Shown here: piece after piece, positions 19,140-31,283 of the stretch | Layout: every line of letters starts with the position of its first letter | How positions within the stretch are numbered: the first letter of the stretch is position 1 | NCBI RefSeq assembly: GCF_023101765.2 | Contig: NC_064237.1 | Span: forward strand, 8,155,649-8,219,648 | Direction of reading: 5' to 3' | From: Spodoptera frugiperda | Taxonomy: Eukaryota; Arthropoda; Insecta; Lepidoptera; Noctuidae | DNA: 64,000 nt | Translations under genes and position numbers: made by a program | Notes under the pieces: generated by a model | Database searches by the model: none | Told to the model about the DNA's origin: nothing | What the model saw: the letters and a program-made list of their open reading frames with translations, nothing else

Positions 19140-20740
19140 TTATATTGGCTGTCATTTAAGCAGGTTTAAGCATCCTTATAACGAGAGTCACGGGTATCGT
19201 ATAGCAAAAACACAATATCGTCCCTTCAAAGCAAATAAAAGGGACTGTTATCGACATAGTGTATCTTTCCACCTCTTGGACAAGCCACTTCCAACTTCCA
19301 TCCAAACATGGCGGCCAACTTTTCTCCTATCTTTTACCGGATTACTACAAATTGCGTCGGACAAGCTTGTTAGGGCAACTGTTTATGTGGAAGTCGACCA
19401 AGGTTTTTAATTGCCTGTGGCACTGCCTGCGGAGTTTACTTAAGTTTTTACATTCTTAGTGAGAGGATTTTTTATTTTTTATTATTTTGGCCTTAGGTTA
19501 GAAATAGAGATACTATGAGAAAAGTTTTGTCTTGAAGTCTCGATTCACACGCTCTGTTACTATTAACAGAGAAACGTTTAAAAATATCATCATACAGTAA
19601 GTTCATAATTATACACGACATGAATATTGTACCAGTTATCATTCCAAACGCAAACACGGTCCCGAAAAAAAGTATAACAAAAAAAAAACACAACCGCTTC
19701 ATTCCATAAAAGAAGATACAACGTCAAAACTCCGTGTAATTCCAACGGTTACATCACAAGGATTGTCCAAACATTTGCAAAGGATAAGTTTCAAAAAAAT
19801 TCACGAGCCATTTGAAATTCACGAAGAGAGCGGCACTTTAATCAAACGAACACCAAAGTACACAGCCTTTACAGGGGAGAGTGGCTTTTTTCACTATCAC
19901 CGGTGTGCAGGGCGACCGGCCGCGGCTTAGCCTCGATTGGACCCGAGGGAATGACTTGGTCCCGTCTCGCAAATCTACACTATGTAAATCTATAGGGCGG
20001 ATGTTTTACCGAGAAATGTGGAAAGGTGGAATTAAATTAGGGTTGATTGTTTTTATAAGACAATGGAGGCAGATTTGATAGTGTTTTTGATAGTCACCTG
20101 TGTGTGGTTTTTAATGATTGTGTTTCTTTTTATTATTTAGACATGAATAAAATTTTGACTGCCGCGCAACGTGTAGCGGGTTAAAATTCGGCATGGTGCA
20201 ACTATTTGCATGATCCACAAATAGTTTTTTCGGATCTGGGTGTTATGTATATGTAAACTTGTATGTTTGTAAAAGCACACACGACACAGGAGAAAACCCT
20301 AGTGTGAGGCATCGTCTTGTTAAAAAATATGTCATATTTTTTATATTTCTGATCTAGTAATATGTTCTGATCTAGTACTATGAGCTTTCCCTTCGTAAGA
20401 GAGTATGATATAATCCATTTTTATAAAATAAATAAATAAACAAGTGACAACACCCATAACCTGTGTTCAAAATGCTCACGTTCAAGAGTTTGACATGAGC
20501 GAAGATTGTGGTCTTCACTCATTTATCACCTCGCCTGCTTAGCCATAAATTGTCTCACCTTTAACGACGTGTCATCCCGGGCAAACTCACGTCGCTCGCA
20601 TGTACAGTCTGCGACGTCATTTGGTATGCAGGTAATAATATACAGTAGAAATAGTTATAGCTATTGTTACACTAAATTATACATGTTATATATACGATGT
20701 TTAATGGAGTCATATCTATTGTAACTATTGCTGAGTAAAG
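19140..20740. other. unassigned DNA, about 1.6 kb
   Basis: The tract 20150-20320 (GACTGCCGCGCAACGTGTAGC, then GTGTGAGGCATCG) resembles a moth repeat I partly remember, but there is no second copy here to prove it. No supported gene. Confidence 0.35.
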
Positions 20741-20930
20741 GTAAGCGTCCACAGACCCGCATCGTACGCATTTCCGTATGACGTCATCAGTAGGCATTTC
20801 TGATGATGCGGTCCGTACGATACGGATCAGTGGCCGCAGTTGTATGAGTTGCTATACAAGACAAATGAAAATCCGTTGCGTGCGATGCGTATGATGTGCG
20901 TGTATTTTCGTACCTGCATATTAAACGACT
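20741..20930. mobile_element. palindrome-rich MITE candidate
   Basis: Begins GGTAAGCGTCCACAGACCCGCATCGTACGCA and contains inverted elements such as CGCATCGTACGCA (about 20758) against TGCGTGCGATGCG (about 20877), plus CCGTATGACGTCATCAG and CCGTACGATACGGAT. The density of CG dinucleotides and near-inverted blocks is unlike the flanks. No second copy in the window, so family status is inferred. Confidence 0.4.
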
Positions 20931-21915
20931 GCTTAGACTGTACAGTTCCAGTGCAATAAGGCGCTTGTTTATAGTTATTATAGCGAAGTAATATGACCTG
21001 TTTACATGTTTAATACGTGGTTTAACTGACTTGAAGTGGTTGCTTTGCTGTTTATTTTAATCGAATTGAATAAAAAAATGCAGTATTTGTAATCGTTTTA
21101 TCAGAATGGTTGCCAAACATGAAAAATCTCATAAGCAGCTCAGAATCGTAATTGGTGTATAGTAATTTGTTCGCCTCTTATTATAAAAAATCGGAATAGT
21201 GGCGCCCCTATATAACCGTTTGAAACATACATGTATTGTGAATATTGCTGACTGTTTTAACAAAAGAATACTTACTACGTGATCTAACTTAGATCTTAAT
21301 CAATTGCTCCCTTAGTACACAAATCACCGAACTAATAAACAGCAGTTACACTGCAAGCATTTATAGGGAGTAACAATTGAATCGAAGTGAGAACACAAAG
21401 AACGACTTCGCTTTCAACTCCCGAGCAACGGCACAAGATGAATTGAGACTAAGTTCCGTATACCGCTTTTAGATGTCGAAACAAATCGCAACTATTTACT
21501 TAGCACTTCTATCAAACAGAAGCCAGCAGCACCCTTCACTAAAAACTATAGTCAACTCCCGAACTTGAGTTCCAAAACTATTGTTATTTAGCACTTAATT
21601 ACAGAAATTGTTGAATGCGCACACGCGGACAACGGGCAGCTGCCGCAAATAAGTTAAACTATAATTAAGGCGAAGTTACAACGAACAGTGTTTAGATAAA
21701 TTAGTGACCCTTTTCTAAAATGTCAGCGCTCGCCATTAAGTCGGAGCCTTGAAAAGGGTAGACCACGCTCTCAACGCTTTTATGTATCAAATGTTGATTA
21801 ACTCGCACATCATTTAGTTAAAGAATGTCACTTTTATCTTGTTTTTAGCTGATTAGATATTACATCATACTTGCGGAGTAACATGTGTTCCACATCTCTA
21901 ATGCGTTAGCAGCAA
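20931..21915. other. unassigned AT-rich DNA
   Basis: No gene or repeat family recognised. Confidence 0.4.
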
Positions 21916-22958
21916 CTAAGTTCAGGGCTGCGGACTGCCTAGCGGGCTGCCGGGGCTCCGGCTCAAAAAACAGGAGTAGGAACGGGGTAGTTTTAAGTCA
22001 GTCAGAGTTTGATACTTCTTCTCATTTCGCCAAGTAATTGAACGATTTTCCCCCTCAAAAAATACAGCTAAGTTCAGAACACGAGTGCTAAGCGCGCGTT
22101 TTGTCTTCATAACGCGCTTTTACAACTACATGCATTTTATTTAATCGTACATATCGACACCAGCAATTTATACTACGCTAACTCGAAATTTGGAAAAAAC
22201 GTTTTTTTATGCCAACTTGCTTAAAATGTGTGTTTACATACGCCACAAAAAATTGAGAAGAAATATGCAAAAATAAGAAAGTTACAAATCTTATAAAACG
22301 CTAAGTAAAGGTACTTTTTGAAATCACTCGATATATATTACGCCAACTATTATTAGCGGAGTGTGCGCGGAGAGCACTTTGGTCAAAGTCCGTGCAACAC
22401 TGCACTAACTCATAGTTAGCGTAGTTTAGTGCGTTCGTGTGTATACTTGTTCGTTTGTAAAATGAACGACTTAGCGACTTTTATATAGTAAATACTTATG
22501 TGTTAACGTATTAATTAGTTTATTAATGGTACGTTGACTATTTTTTTGGTAAGTAAGTACATATTCTTTATAAAAATATTGAAATATGCATCAGATGATT
22601 GATCATGCACTACGACCTCCCGTACTACATTACGCTAACATAAGTTAGACGTGTATAAGATGTAACATTTTTTTGATGAATTACGTTTATATACGGCTAA
22701 CTTGCGCTAAATCAAAAAATAGAAATAATTAAGGAAATATAAATATGAGATATTACAATGAATAAATTAAATATTAAGCATACCAAATTTCAAAAAAGTA
22801 TCTTAATTAATGTAAAAGTTATCACGTTTTTCCCTTTAAACGCCTCTACTGTAAAGTACGCTTTTTCGAGTTAGCGTAGTATAAATTGCTGGTGTCGATA
22901 TACTAACGCATGTAAATGTTGTGGTTGTAAACGCTTAGCGCTTACCATCTGAACTTAG
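21916..22958. mobile_element. DNA element with inverted ends, interrupted by a retroposon
   Basis: The left end (CTAAGTTCAG, then AGTGCTAAGCGCGCG, ACAACTACATGC, ATATCGACACCAGCAATTTATACTACGCTAACTCGAAA, 22068-22192) reappears inverted at the right (22863-22958: TTTCGAGTTAGCGTAG..., ATTGCTGGTGTCGATAT..., CTGAACTTAG). The arms are about 100-130 bp with some indels. The motif TTAGCGTAG also occurs internally near 22420. No transposase frame exists in the ~670-bp interior, so this is a non-autonomous cut-and-paste element. A family A retroposon sits inside its left terminus. Confidence 0.75.
21926..22067 (+). mobile_element. short retroposon, family A, nested in the TIR element
   Basis: Complete family A copy from GGCTGCGGACTGCC to CCCCCTCAAAAAA. 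It is bounded by the exact 10-bp direct repeat CTAAGTTCAG (21916-21925 and 22068-22077), which is also the terminal sequence of the host TIR element. The host element was therefore in place first. Confidence 0.85.
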
Positions 22959-23094
22959 CCTTAGGCTAAAGCAATCTATTCGGAACTATCAACAAGCTTT
23001 GAAATCTACTTAGATGTATTATGAAAATTAACATGGTTAGGCTAGAATACGACGTATATATACACGCGATATCAGTACCATCCTCTTACTTAAG

Positions 23095-23165
23095 TCTTCC
23101 TGCGGCGGCGATTGCTTACTATCAGGTGATACGTCTACTCGTTTACCGGCTTATAACATAAAAAA
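23095..23165 (-). repeat. family B fragment
   Basis: GGCGGCGATTGCTTACTATCAGGTGATACGTCTACTCGTTTACCGGCTTATAA is the reverse complement of the 5' end of family B. The rest of the repeat is absent. Confidence 0.7.
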
Positions 23166-23560
23166 GTAATCATTATACGGTCAGGTAAACCAAAATTTCG
23201 TAAACCACCAAAATAATAACAAGTTCTGAATAACTAACTCCGAATAATCAGTGATCGTAGAAAAGCAAGGTGAGTCCATATTTTCCTCTATATCTTAGCT
23301 GTCTTAAGCCTTGAGTTAAGACAGTAGGCACAAAGCCGCTGTCGGCTTGCTTCGTTTGTAAGACAACGGAGACGTGACTGCGTTGCCAAATAATATACGT
23401 TTATTATCCGAAACTGAACCGAAAAGCATAATTTTCTTTACGTAGAAATTGGACTAGTAACATGAAATATTTCGTTATTTCTGCTGATCTGGAAACAAAT
23501 AGATTGTTAGACTATCTAGTAGCTAACAGTGTTAATTTCATTATTTTTAATTTATTTTAT

Positions 23561-23826
23561 GGTACAAGCCGGTAAACGAGCTGACGTTTCACCTGATGGT
23601 AAGCAATCGTCGCTGCTTATGGACACTCGAAACACCAGAGGCGTAATAAGTGCATTTCTGGTGTTTTGAGGGTTAGAAATATAACGGTTGTTGAGGAATC
23701 TGGAGGTGGGTAATTTGGCCTCCGGTAACCACAACGCAAGAGTTGTTTCACGTCGCTTTTCTGTGAGGCCGTGGTATAACTCCTGTCAAGCCAGCCCATT
23801 CATGCCAAAGTATGACTTTCCCACAT
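23561..23826 (+). repeat. interspersed repeat, family B, full-length copy
   Basis: Starts GGTACAAGCCGGTAAACGAG; continues through CACCTGATGGTAAGCAATCG, GACACTCGAAACACCAGAGG, GGGTTAGAAATATAACGGTTGTTGAGG, TTTGGCCTCCGGTAACC and TTTCACGTCGCTTTTCTGTGAGG; ends GCCAGCCCATTCATGCCAAAG...CTTTCCCACA. This is the most complete plus-strand copy and a good reference for the family. The two 60-residue minus-strand frames inside it are incidental. Confidence 0.8.
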
Positions 23827-25722
23827 TTGTATTTTGTCGTTGACATCGAAACTATTTAGTCACCCAGAAGAGAATAAACTAATGTTTAAATCGATTCTAA
23901 GATTCTATAGGTACTAAATTCCTTTACAAACTCGCAACAATATTTCTTAAACACTTCTACGTATTTCTCCACCACGTACTTTTTGTACAACTATTACATT
24001 GTTAATGCCATGTTTATTACACTATAACACATTTAATCTCTATCTACAGCGAAGCGAACCCTAACAGGATTAACCCAACGTGTTCAGCAAGCTTATAGCT
24101 CATGAAAAATTTATTCAATAATAATGCATCTTAATTCCCGTTGGCTACAGTTTTTCATAAGCACGTAACAAAATAACCAGTATTAAACAAGCAATGTAAT
24201 TTATACTACAAACTAGCAATTTATAGCCTCAAAGAATAAACTGGAAGCCAGTGGAAATTAGACGGGGTAATCTCAACGCCTAGTTGCTGTAGCGTATGAA
24301 TTTATGAATAAAGCGCCTTTGTTGTGATCGCTTAATTTGTCCGTAAAAAGAGCAACATCTTATTGAATTAAACCGCCATTTATATCTATGTACGTCATAC
24401 ATACGATAAATTTAGAACATGGATACATCTATTAATACACTCTTTTAGGTAATTACGATAGTTGTACAAAGTAATAATTAAAGTTAATTTTAAAGGAGCA
24501 GATATGTCTCCTAAACGAGTAGGCATTAACTTTAGTGGAGACGGAGAATCATATTTCAATTTTAATCTACCTACGTATATTGTTTTAATTAGTGTAAAGC
24601 AGTATTTAGGATTTTAAACAGTGTAGTCACATTTTAAATTCATACCCAAACATAATACTTCGATTCCATTCGAACGAAGAGACGTTCATATCAGATTACG
24701 TATTTATTATTGTGTCTCTATTAATATTGACATTCAGATGACGTATTGATAAGACGATAATGTTTCTTATTACCTATTTATATTTTTCAACGCTTGTCCT
24801 ATTCATACTTGAAGAAGGCAAGTTGTACGAGTAATCCTTCATAGAGCAACCCGGTTCGCAGCGTCATAAAAGTTGGTCCTCGTACAACTTCCGATTCACA
24901 GTGTCTGTGTAATGCGAATATAATTAAACTTCTGTATATTAAAGGGCCCAAAGACGGGCTCGTAACGCACGTGTAAGTGTTTTCGAGATAATTATATTAG
25001 CGTTCTTGAAAGATAAGGAGACTGCTCACTGTGTATGGAGTACTCGTAACTTGTAATTTAGTTGGCTTCGTTACACACTTTTAAAACCAAGGTATAAATT
25101 GTCTTAGCGCTTGCGATATATATAATATATTATTGATCAAAGAGGTGCCTAAAACGAATGAAGTGTGCGGGCGATATAAAAAAGAGATATTACACTTGTT
25201 CCATGTTTATAGATAGAACTAACGTAGAATCTGCATAGCGATAGTAATTTCTACGTATTGTAGTTTCTAAATCAAAATTAGGTTCAGAACAAACATACCT
25301 ATTAATGTTTAATAATGAATAACACGTGTTTTTGCAGTGATACCAGTACAGCAGCAAATTATCAGTATTTAACACTATTTAATACTACATCCATGACTAA
25401 ATTTTAATAAATATAGATTTCATTCATCGTCCCACTGCAAGGTAAATGCCTCTCTACCATCCTTCCACTTCTCTCTGTTCAAACGCAAATAATTCAACCA
25501 AACAAAAAGCAAAATGAAAATCCAACGTTCATTTTGATGCATACAAAGCAGTGGTCGCAGTCTAATAGCTGTTACAACAGTTTACAATTCATACAAAAGT
25601 CTAAAAGGGAATCCCTCGTCAATTAGCGCATCAGCCGCCATATTGGGATCAGGGGTGCCAACAATACGAATTCGGAGAGTTCGAAATAGCATTTTGCAGC
25701 TAAGGCGTTTAAAGCTGCAATT
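23827..25722. other. 1.9 kb without a supported gene
   Basis: AT-rich. At 25418-25490, TCGTCCCACTGCAAGGTAAATGCCTCTCTACCATCC resembles the start of a dispersed moth repeat (CCCACTGCTGGGCAAAGGC type), but it is short and diverged. Confidence 0.35.
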
Positions 25723-25790
25723 CTGCGGTTAAACCGCAGTTCTATGGGTTAAGGCTGCAAAGCTTTACAGCGCTTTAAAGCGCCGCTGTA
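25723..25790. other. cluster of perfect short palindromes
   Basis: CTGCGGTT-A-AACCGCAG at 25723-25739 and the uninterrupted 14-bp palindrome GCGCTTTAAAGCGC at 25770-25783 lie 30 bp apart. ACAGCG...CGCTGT (25767-25772, 25784-25789) offers an alternative stem. GCTGCAA and GGGTTAA-like words recur between them. Function unknown. Confidence 0.7.
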
Positions 25791-26189
25791 GTGCTGGATT
25801 CCGCCGTTTATATGTTACTTATTATGTGCTGTTGATCTCTGACGCTTGAAGCTCTGTAATAACGTGGGGATTAAAGCGTTGCATTTTGCTTTGAAGCCAT
25901 AACTTATATGTATAAAGGAAGGCATACAGTTGACTGTATATTCATCATCCTGTCATCGTCATCATCAACCTAAGATTATGGTCATTTTAAACCGACTTTA
26001 CAAAAAGGAAGAGGTTCTCAATTCGGCCCTTATATTTTTCGTATGGCATACGATACGTATCTTAATACAATTGTCTTTTATATATTTTTGCATTGTCTAT
26101 GTAAGTAGGTACCATAATCAAATTATTATATGAGGTTGTATTACTTTGAAGAGATATAATATGCACTGACGGCATACAAATCAAAGATA
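25791..26189. other. unassigned DNA
   Basis: No gene or repeat family recognised. Confidence 0.4.
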
Positions 26190-26335
26190 TAAAAGAGTAA
26201 TGGAGTTTCTTGCTCATTCTTCTCCATAGGTATCTACACTTTGGAACGAGCAATTGGCTTCACTAGAAAACTAACCGACAGACAGATATTTTTTGCATAG
26301 GCGTTCAAAGGTTTCTACCTTGGTCTATTTGAAAT
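26190..26335 (+). mobile_element. non-LTR 3' fragment, family F (plus strand)
   Basis: AAAGAGTAATGGAGTTTCTTGCTCATTCTTCTCC, then ACACTTTGGAACGAGC and ACCGACAGACAGA, follow the 3' sequence of family F in forward orientation. The (TTTGAC)n tail itself is not preserved. Confidence 0.6.
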
Positions 26336-28756
26336 ATAATTTTGAATTTGATAGTAATAGAAAAATATTAACAAAATATTTTTATTATGATTTGACAGCC
26401 CTAACGATGTTATCGACTATCGACAAAATTTATATTACATTTATAAAATCGTTGCTTCCGATTGTTTCAGCTCACGGATTAATTCCAATATCAGGTAGTC
26501 ATTAAATCTAAATATATTTATAGGAAAGTATTTATCCTAAATCTTGTAGCCTTATAAAATAATAGCTCAAACCGAAAATAAAGTCAATCTTCTCCAAGGT
26601 AAAAATAAACTTGATATCTTTGATCAAAGGTCATTAAGAATTATGAAACTAATTTAATTATCCTTCAAAGTTTTAGGCAAAAATAAATTACTAAATAGAC
26701 GAAGCTTATTTGAAGCCTAAAATACATATTTTTTTAAATAGTCGTACTTTACTTTATTATATTTACAAAGTAAAAAGTTAGTTAGAAATATTACGTGTGT
26801 ACATTAAATAATACAGTGTAGACGCAGTTTTGGACTTATATACAGAATTGAATGTAAATAGACTTCTTGACATTGCTGGAAAAGTTGCAATAGAATTATT
26901 TTTCAAGAACTGACTAGAATACAGATTGTAAAGAAGTATTCACAGTAGCATTTTTTATTTGATCACAAACATTATTTATTCACATACCTCACATTTCATT
27001 TAACTCAAAATGATTTACGACTTATCCTTAGCCCTTACAGAATAGTTTTATATGCTCATAACGCAAATTCCCTCCACTAGTTTTTCTTTTCACTTGTCCT
27101 TTGGTAAAAATGAGGATTTATTGCCTCAGTAACCGGAGCATCTTGGCTGACCGCTAATGAAATGTTATATAGCCTCCAAGCCGAGCTCAGAGGGACTCTG
27201 AGATATTTTTTGCGTACAAACTTTGCAGTCACTGTTAGTTAAGATGTATTCTTCGCTATTATGTTGCCCTGGTACATTATTGTGGGAGTAAGGATAAAAA
27301 ATGAATGAATTTACTGGATACATGGAATATTGTTGATTGAAATAAAAGATATGAGGGATAAAACTCGAAAAAATGGTATAAAAGTATATAATGAATCAAA
27401 TATTAAGAAATAAATGTACATGTACAATGTACACACGAGTATATGCACAGAGCGAAAGAATCCATATTTATGACAACGTGACAAATAATAATTAAGCACT
27501 TTGTCTTGTGCCTTCTTTTGACAAAAATAAAATGAAACGCCAACATAATTATGATTATAGAGATTAAAAAATGGAAGAGGTAACCCACAATATAAAATTG
27601 ACACGAAATGAGTGTAAAGTACCATTATGTAATGTAATTAACTAATGAGGATTGGCTTTTTATTTCTGTTAACATTTTAATTACAATTCCGAAAGCTTTT
27701 TAATCAAAGGTAACGTAGGCATGTGTTAATTGAAATACTCGTTATATAAAAGCAAACGGTTTTAAATGAAATCTACTTGTTCGGCCATGTTTTGTACAAT
27801 GAAATGTTGCTACGAAGGCGTACCAATATCAATCGGTCTTGATTAAATATAGCATAAAATAAATGTTTTCATAAAATAAGTATTTTATTTTTGTACCCAT
27901 CAAAAGATTTTGTATTAAGTTCATAAATAGCTTTTCGGCTTCTCGGCTATTTTAGAAACTTATAATGATAGTTTACGAACTATTGATCCGAAAGCTACAA
28001 GTCTTTTAAAAGGCAAAAAGAGATGACTGAAAATTTTCCTTAACATAAAACATAGACTTTGTTATTTATTGCCCTTCGAAAAAATGAGACACATTTCAAA
28101 CATTACAAATCTTGATACGTGATCTTCACAAAACGAAAGCAATACGACTTTAATGCTAATTTCTGACGACACATGCCGCATGTTTCCAAAACAAGAACAT
28201 GAATATTCATAAAAGACGCACTTTACAAAAGACTTTAGAACTTTGGAAACGATTATAATATCAGTACAGGGGAGTAAATGATCGCACATTAATTCCGTAT
28301 GAATATGACAATTGCAATGTAACACGGAAGTTTCTAAAACAGGATTTATCAAAAGAAATCTCGATGTGAATAACAATCGTTATCGCGCTGAATATTTATT
28401 AGGTTTTGTAATTCGTCACCAAGTTTGTTGAGTTTCAACATCGCTCACTCGTCTCCGTGACCTTGGATGTAAGAGGGTGTGAAGAGGCGGCATTTTTAAG
28501 TCAAGAGTCAGGGTAAAAATAAATTGAATTTATTTTTGATCATTTTGTTTTGGGGATTGAGTTCTAAGTACATGTTTGTTGTTTATCCTCTAACAAAGAT
28601 ATTTTTAGAAACAATGACGTTTAAAAAATAGTTGATAACTGTGTTGTACTACTGGGACTTTGTGTTTTCTTTAAAGTAAGATACTGTACTTTTTATTTAA
28701 ACTAAAAATAGAAACCTTCATTTATCTTCTTAAAAGTAATAATGTAAAAGTATTTT
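26336..28756. other. 2.4 kb without a supported gene
   Basis: Strongly AT-rich. Several 60-105 residue frames occur at 26.3, 27.3-27.6 and 28.1-28.4 kb; they are hydrophobic or low-complexity, and I recognise no domain. No known repeat. Confidence 0.4.
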
Positions 28757-28964
28757 ACAGAAAACTGACACGAAACAACGCTTGCGTTGTGTTTCGTTTT
28801 GTGAGTGAGATTATCCCTCCCCTATCTTCCCAATCTCCGATTTTCCAATAACCCTTAAATTTCTAACAGCCAAAAGGTCGGCAACGCATTTGTAACGCCT
28901 TGTTTCGGGTATCTGTGGGCGGCGGCGATTGCTTACCTGCTCGTTTACCGGGTTATACCATAAA
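28757..28964 (-). repeat. interspersed repeat, family B (minus strand)
   Basis: Reverse complement order: ACAGAAAAC, GAAACAACGCTTGCGTTGTGTTTCG, CCCAATCTCCGATTTTCC, AACAGCCAAAAGGTCGGCAACGCATTTGTAACGCC, GGCGGCGATTGCTTACCTGCTCGTTTACC, TTATACCATAAAA. A small deletion removed the CACCTGATG segment. Confidence 0.8.
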
Positions 28965-29798
28965 ATATGTAAGATACTATAGAAGTCTTGTTTAAATTAA
29001 TATCTTTTTAAAGCAGACGCAATAATTTAAAATACCTCTTTCACGTGCCATTTGGTAAGGCTGTGTAAAGAAAGTAACACCTCCTTAGCTTCGTTAATCC
29101 GGGCGTGAAACTGAAAGCTCATTACTTGCACAACTTGTTCGGAATCATTAAAATTTATACGTTCCTCGACTTCACTTAATGAAAATACGAAAAAGTTTTT
29201 GTTCTCCTTCCTCATAACGTTTAAAGTGGAGAGTAAAAAAAAAATGTTTATTTCGAAAGTAAAAGAGAAATGTGTCAAGATGTTTGTTTGCGCCAAGTAC
29301 ACTTCTTGTACTTTACTGAGGAAACTTTTTTTATGATATCGAGATCAAGTTAAGTGAATGATGTATTCATTTTTTGTTGTACTATATCCTGTTAAGGTTA
29401 TAGTATATGTATTATGGGTTACCGGGGTAGCTTTTAGTAAGTATCACCTGACTGTGATACTTACTAAAAGTGGGCGAGGTAAGAAGTTTCCACTTAGGGA
29501 GCAATTTATGAGTTATTTTTAATAGCGATAAAAAACGATTAAATCCTCTTTTTTATAAAATAGTCCCAATAGGTCTGAGGGATTATAAAATAAGTATAAA
29601 ATTTATTCTAAGAACTTGCTCAGTCTTTCTACATTTTACTTTTCTATTTTATAAGAAGCTAAGAGATAAGCTACTAGTAAGACAGATTAGGAGAAAATAA
29701 AAAATATTATGTTGATAAACAATTATACGTTTAAAAATATTGGCGATTGATGCAATCGTGTGATCTAAAGGAGTTATGTTTTTGAATATTTTGTTTAA
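28965..29798. other. unassigned DNA containing one perfect hairpin
   Basis: The 91-residue minus-strand frame at 29027-29302 has no domain I recognise. The only other structure is the hairpin listed at 29431-29470. Confidence 0.35.
29431..29470. repeat. perfect 17-bp hairpin
   Basis: CTTTTAGTAAGTATCAC at 29431-29447 is the exact reverse complement of 29454-29470. The loop is CTGACT (6 bases). Confidence 0.95.
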
Positions 29799-29937
29799 TT
29801 ATTATGTTATCGGCTTACTCACGTAATTGACGAAGAACTCGACTAGTTTCAAGCCATGCTAGAGGCTCATATTCATGAGCAGCATTCCGCGATACACGAC
29901 GGGGTGACTGTCGCGCTGCTACCGATAACAAAATAAT
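29799..29937. mobile_element. MITE, family C, right end shortened
   Basis: Left end TTATTATGTTATCGGCTTACTCACGTAA; core GACTAGTTTCAAGCCATGC, CTCATATTCATGAGCAGCATTCCGCGA, TGTCGCGCTGCTACC; right end GATAACAAAATAAT. Compared with 54.4 kb, the inner part of the right inverted repeat is missing. A downstream TAGTATGTCTCA block is also shared by both loci, so the repeat may extend a little past 29937. Confidence 0.7.
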
Positions 29938-30590
29938 TAATTTAGTATGTCTCACAAGTTATAATGAAAATATTTTGTTTGTTTTTTAATAAAGAATGAT
30001 AGAGTGTCATGTAGCGTATGCGTACTTCAATGACTGCACAAATGTTTGACTAACCATATTGTGACTGATTCATCAAAGCGTATTTCAAGGTCACTAAAAC
30101 CATATCAATAGATAAACAATTTCAATACAAGAAAGTGCAACATATTCATCTACCATTCACGTCTCCTACGTGACAATTACATTCACGTATTAAATGGGTC
30201 GATGTACGACGACCGACAGAGAGTGCTTAGGACTAATCCTTGCCAACTCTATTTCGGTAATCTCGGCCTCCTGGCGCGACTTAACCGAATCTTGTTTGAG
30301 ATGCTGCCGAAGCAGTGTGGCAACACTAATCCTTTTAATCTACTCTTTTGATGATATCATTAATTACTGCGTGTGTTGCCAGTTTGTGAATGCAGTTTTA
30401 AGATTTTGTTTTTGTCAAAAATTTGGAGTATATTTGGTTTTGTTTTGTTGGGTTGGGTGGCATTGAAGAGGTTGTTTATAATACAGGTATATCAGTGAAT
30501 CTCTGTAAGCTGATGGGGGTGGTTTTATTTTGAATTATGATTGATGGATTTAAAAATCTTAAGTGGTTCTTATATAAGTTTTATACTGCA
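29938..30590. other. unassigned DNA
   Basis: The block 30190-30320 is less AT-rich and carries a 90-residue plus-strand frame (30194-30466) that is Cys-rich and hydrophobic towards its end. I recognise no family and would not call it a gene. Confidence 0.35.
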
Positions 30591-30798
30591 CTAGCTACTT
30601 CCGCGCGGTTTCACCCGCTCTGTTCGGCTCCTATTGGTCATAGCGTGATGTTTTATAGCCTATAGCCTTTCTCGATGCACTATGCAACACAAAAAGAATT
30701 ATTCAAATCGGACCAGTAGTTCCGGAGATTAGCACGTTCAAACAAACAAACAAACAATCAAACAAACTCTTCAGCTTTATAATATTATATAGTATAGA
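30591..30798 (-). mobile_element. short non-autonomous Helitron (minus strand)
   Basis: On the minus strand it starts TCTATACTATATAATATTAT directly after an A, continues AAAGCTGAAGAGTTTGTTTG and GGTCCGATTTGAATAATTC, and ends CCGCGCGGAAGTAGCTAG directly before a T. Insertion between A and T, a 5' TC, a CG-rich palindrome and a 3' CTAG are the classic Helitron end rules. It is 208 bp long with no coding capacity. The plus-strand (CAAA)n run at 30742-30765 lies inside it. Confidence 0.75.
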
Positions 30799-31283
30799 TA
30801 AATGTTCATCAGGTAGTAACTAACTTCAGAGCATACGGTCTTTTAACAAACGATGCTTTAGATGTTTGTAAACTAGCGAAATGTATCTTTGAACATTTTT
30901 AAAAGAAACAAGCCAAAAACTATAACTTGCACAAAACAAAATAAGATCAAACTACATTATCGTCTCTACATGTTTATGCATAAAAATAACAATACAAAAA
31001 TATTGTCAAACTGTTGCCGCATAGTTCCCTGTTATGTGTATTCATAATAGATTGTAAGGCAGGCTATGCACTAACTTACAATGCACTGGGGCTAAGCTTT
31101 GCCAATCTTTCCGCTTCATTTATCAGCAGTTTATGATCACAGCCTTCCGTGCATACACGGCTTCAGTGCATGCATTTGACCATGATGCCTTTACGTTTAT
31201 TTGAGCTTGCTGAATATTATAAATTGCTTGATAGGCAATGTATTTTGTGGGTAATATTAATTTATTACTAATATTTTTTATGA
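30799..31283. other. unassigned AT-rich DNA
   Basis: No gene or repeat family recognised. Confidence 0.4.

Noticed and set aside
28933..28947. Strong splice-donor-like CAGGTAAGC on the minus strand
   Set aside because: Created by a small deletion inside a family B repeat (normally CACCTGATGGTAAGC); no exon.
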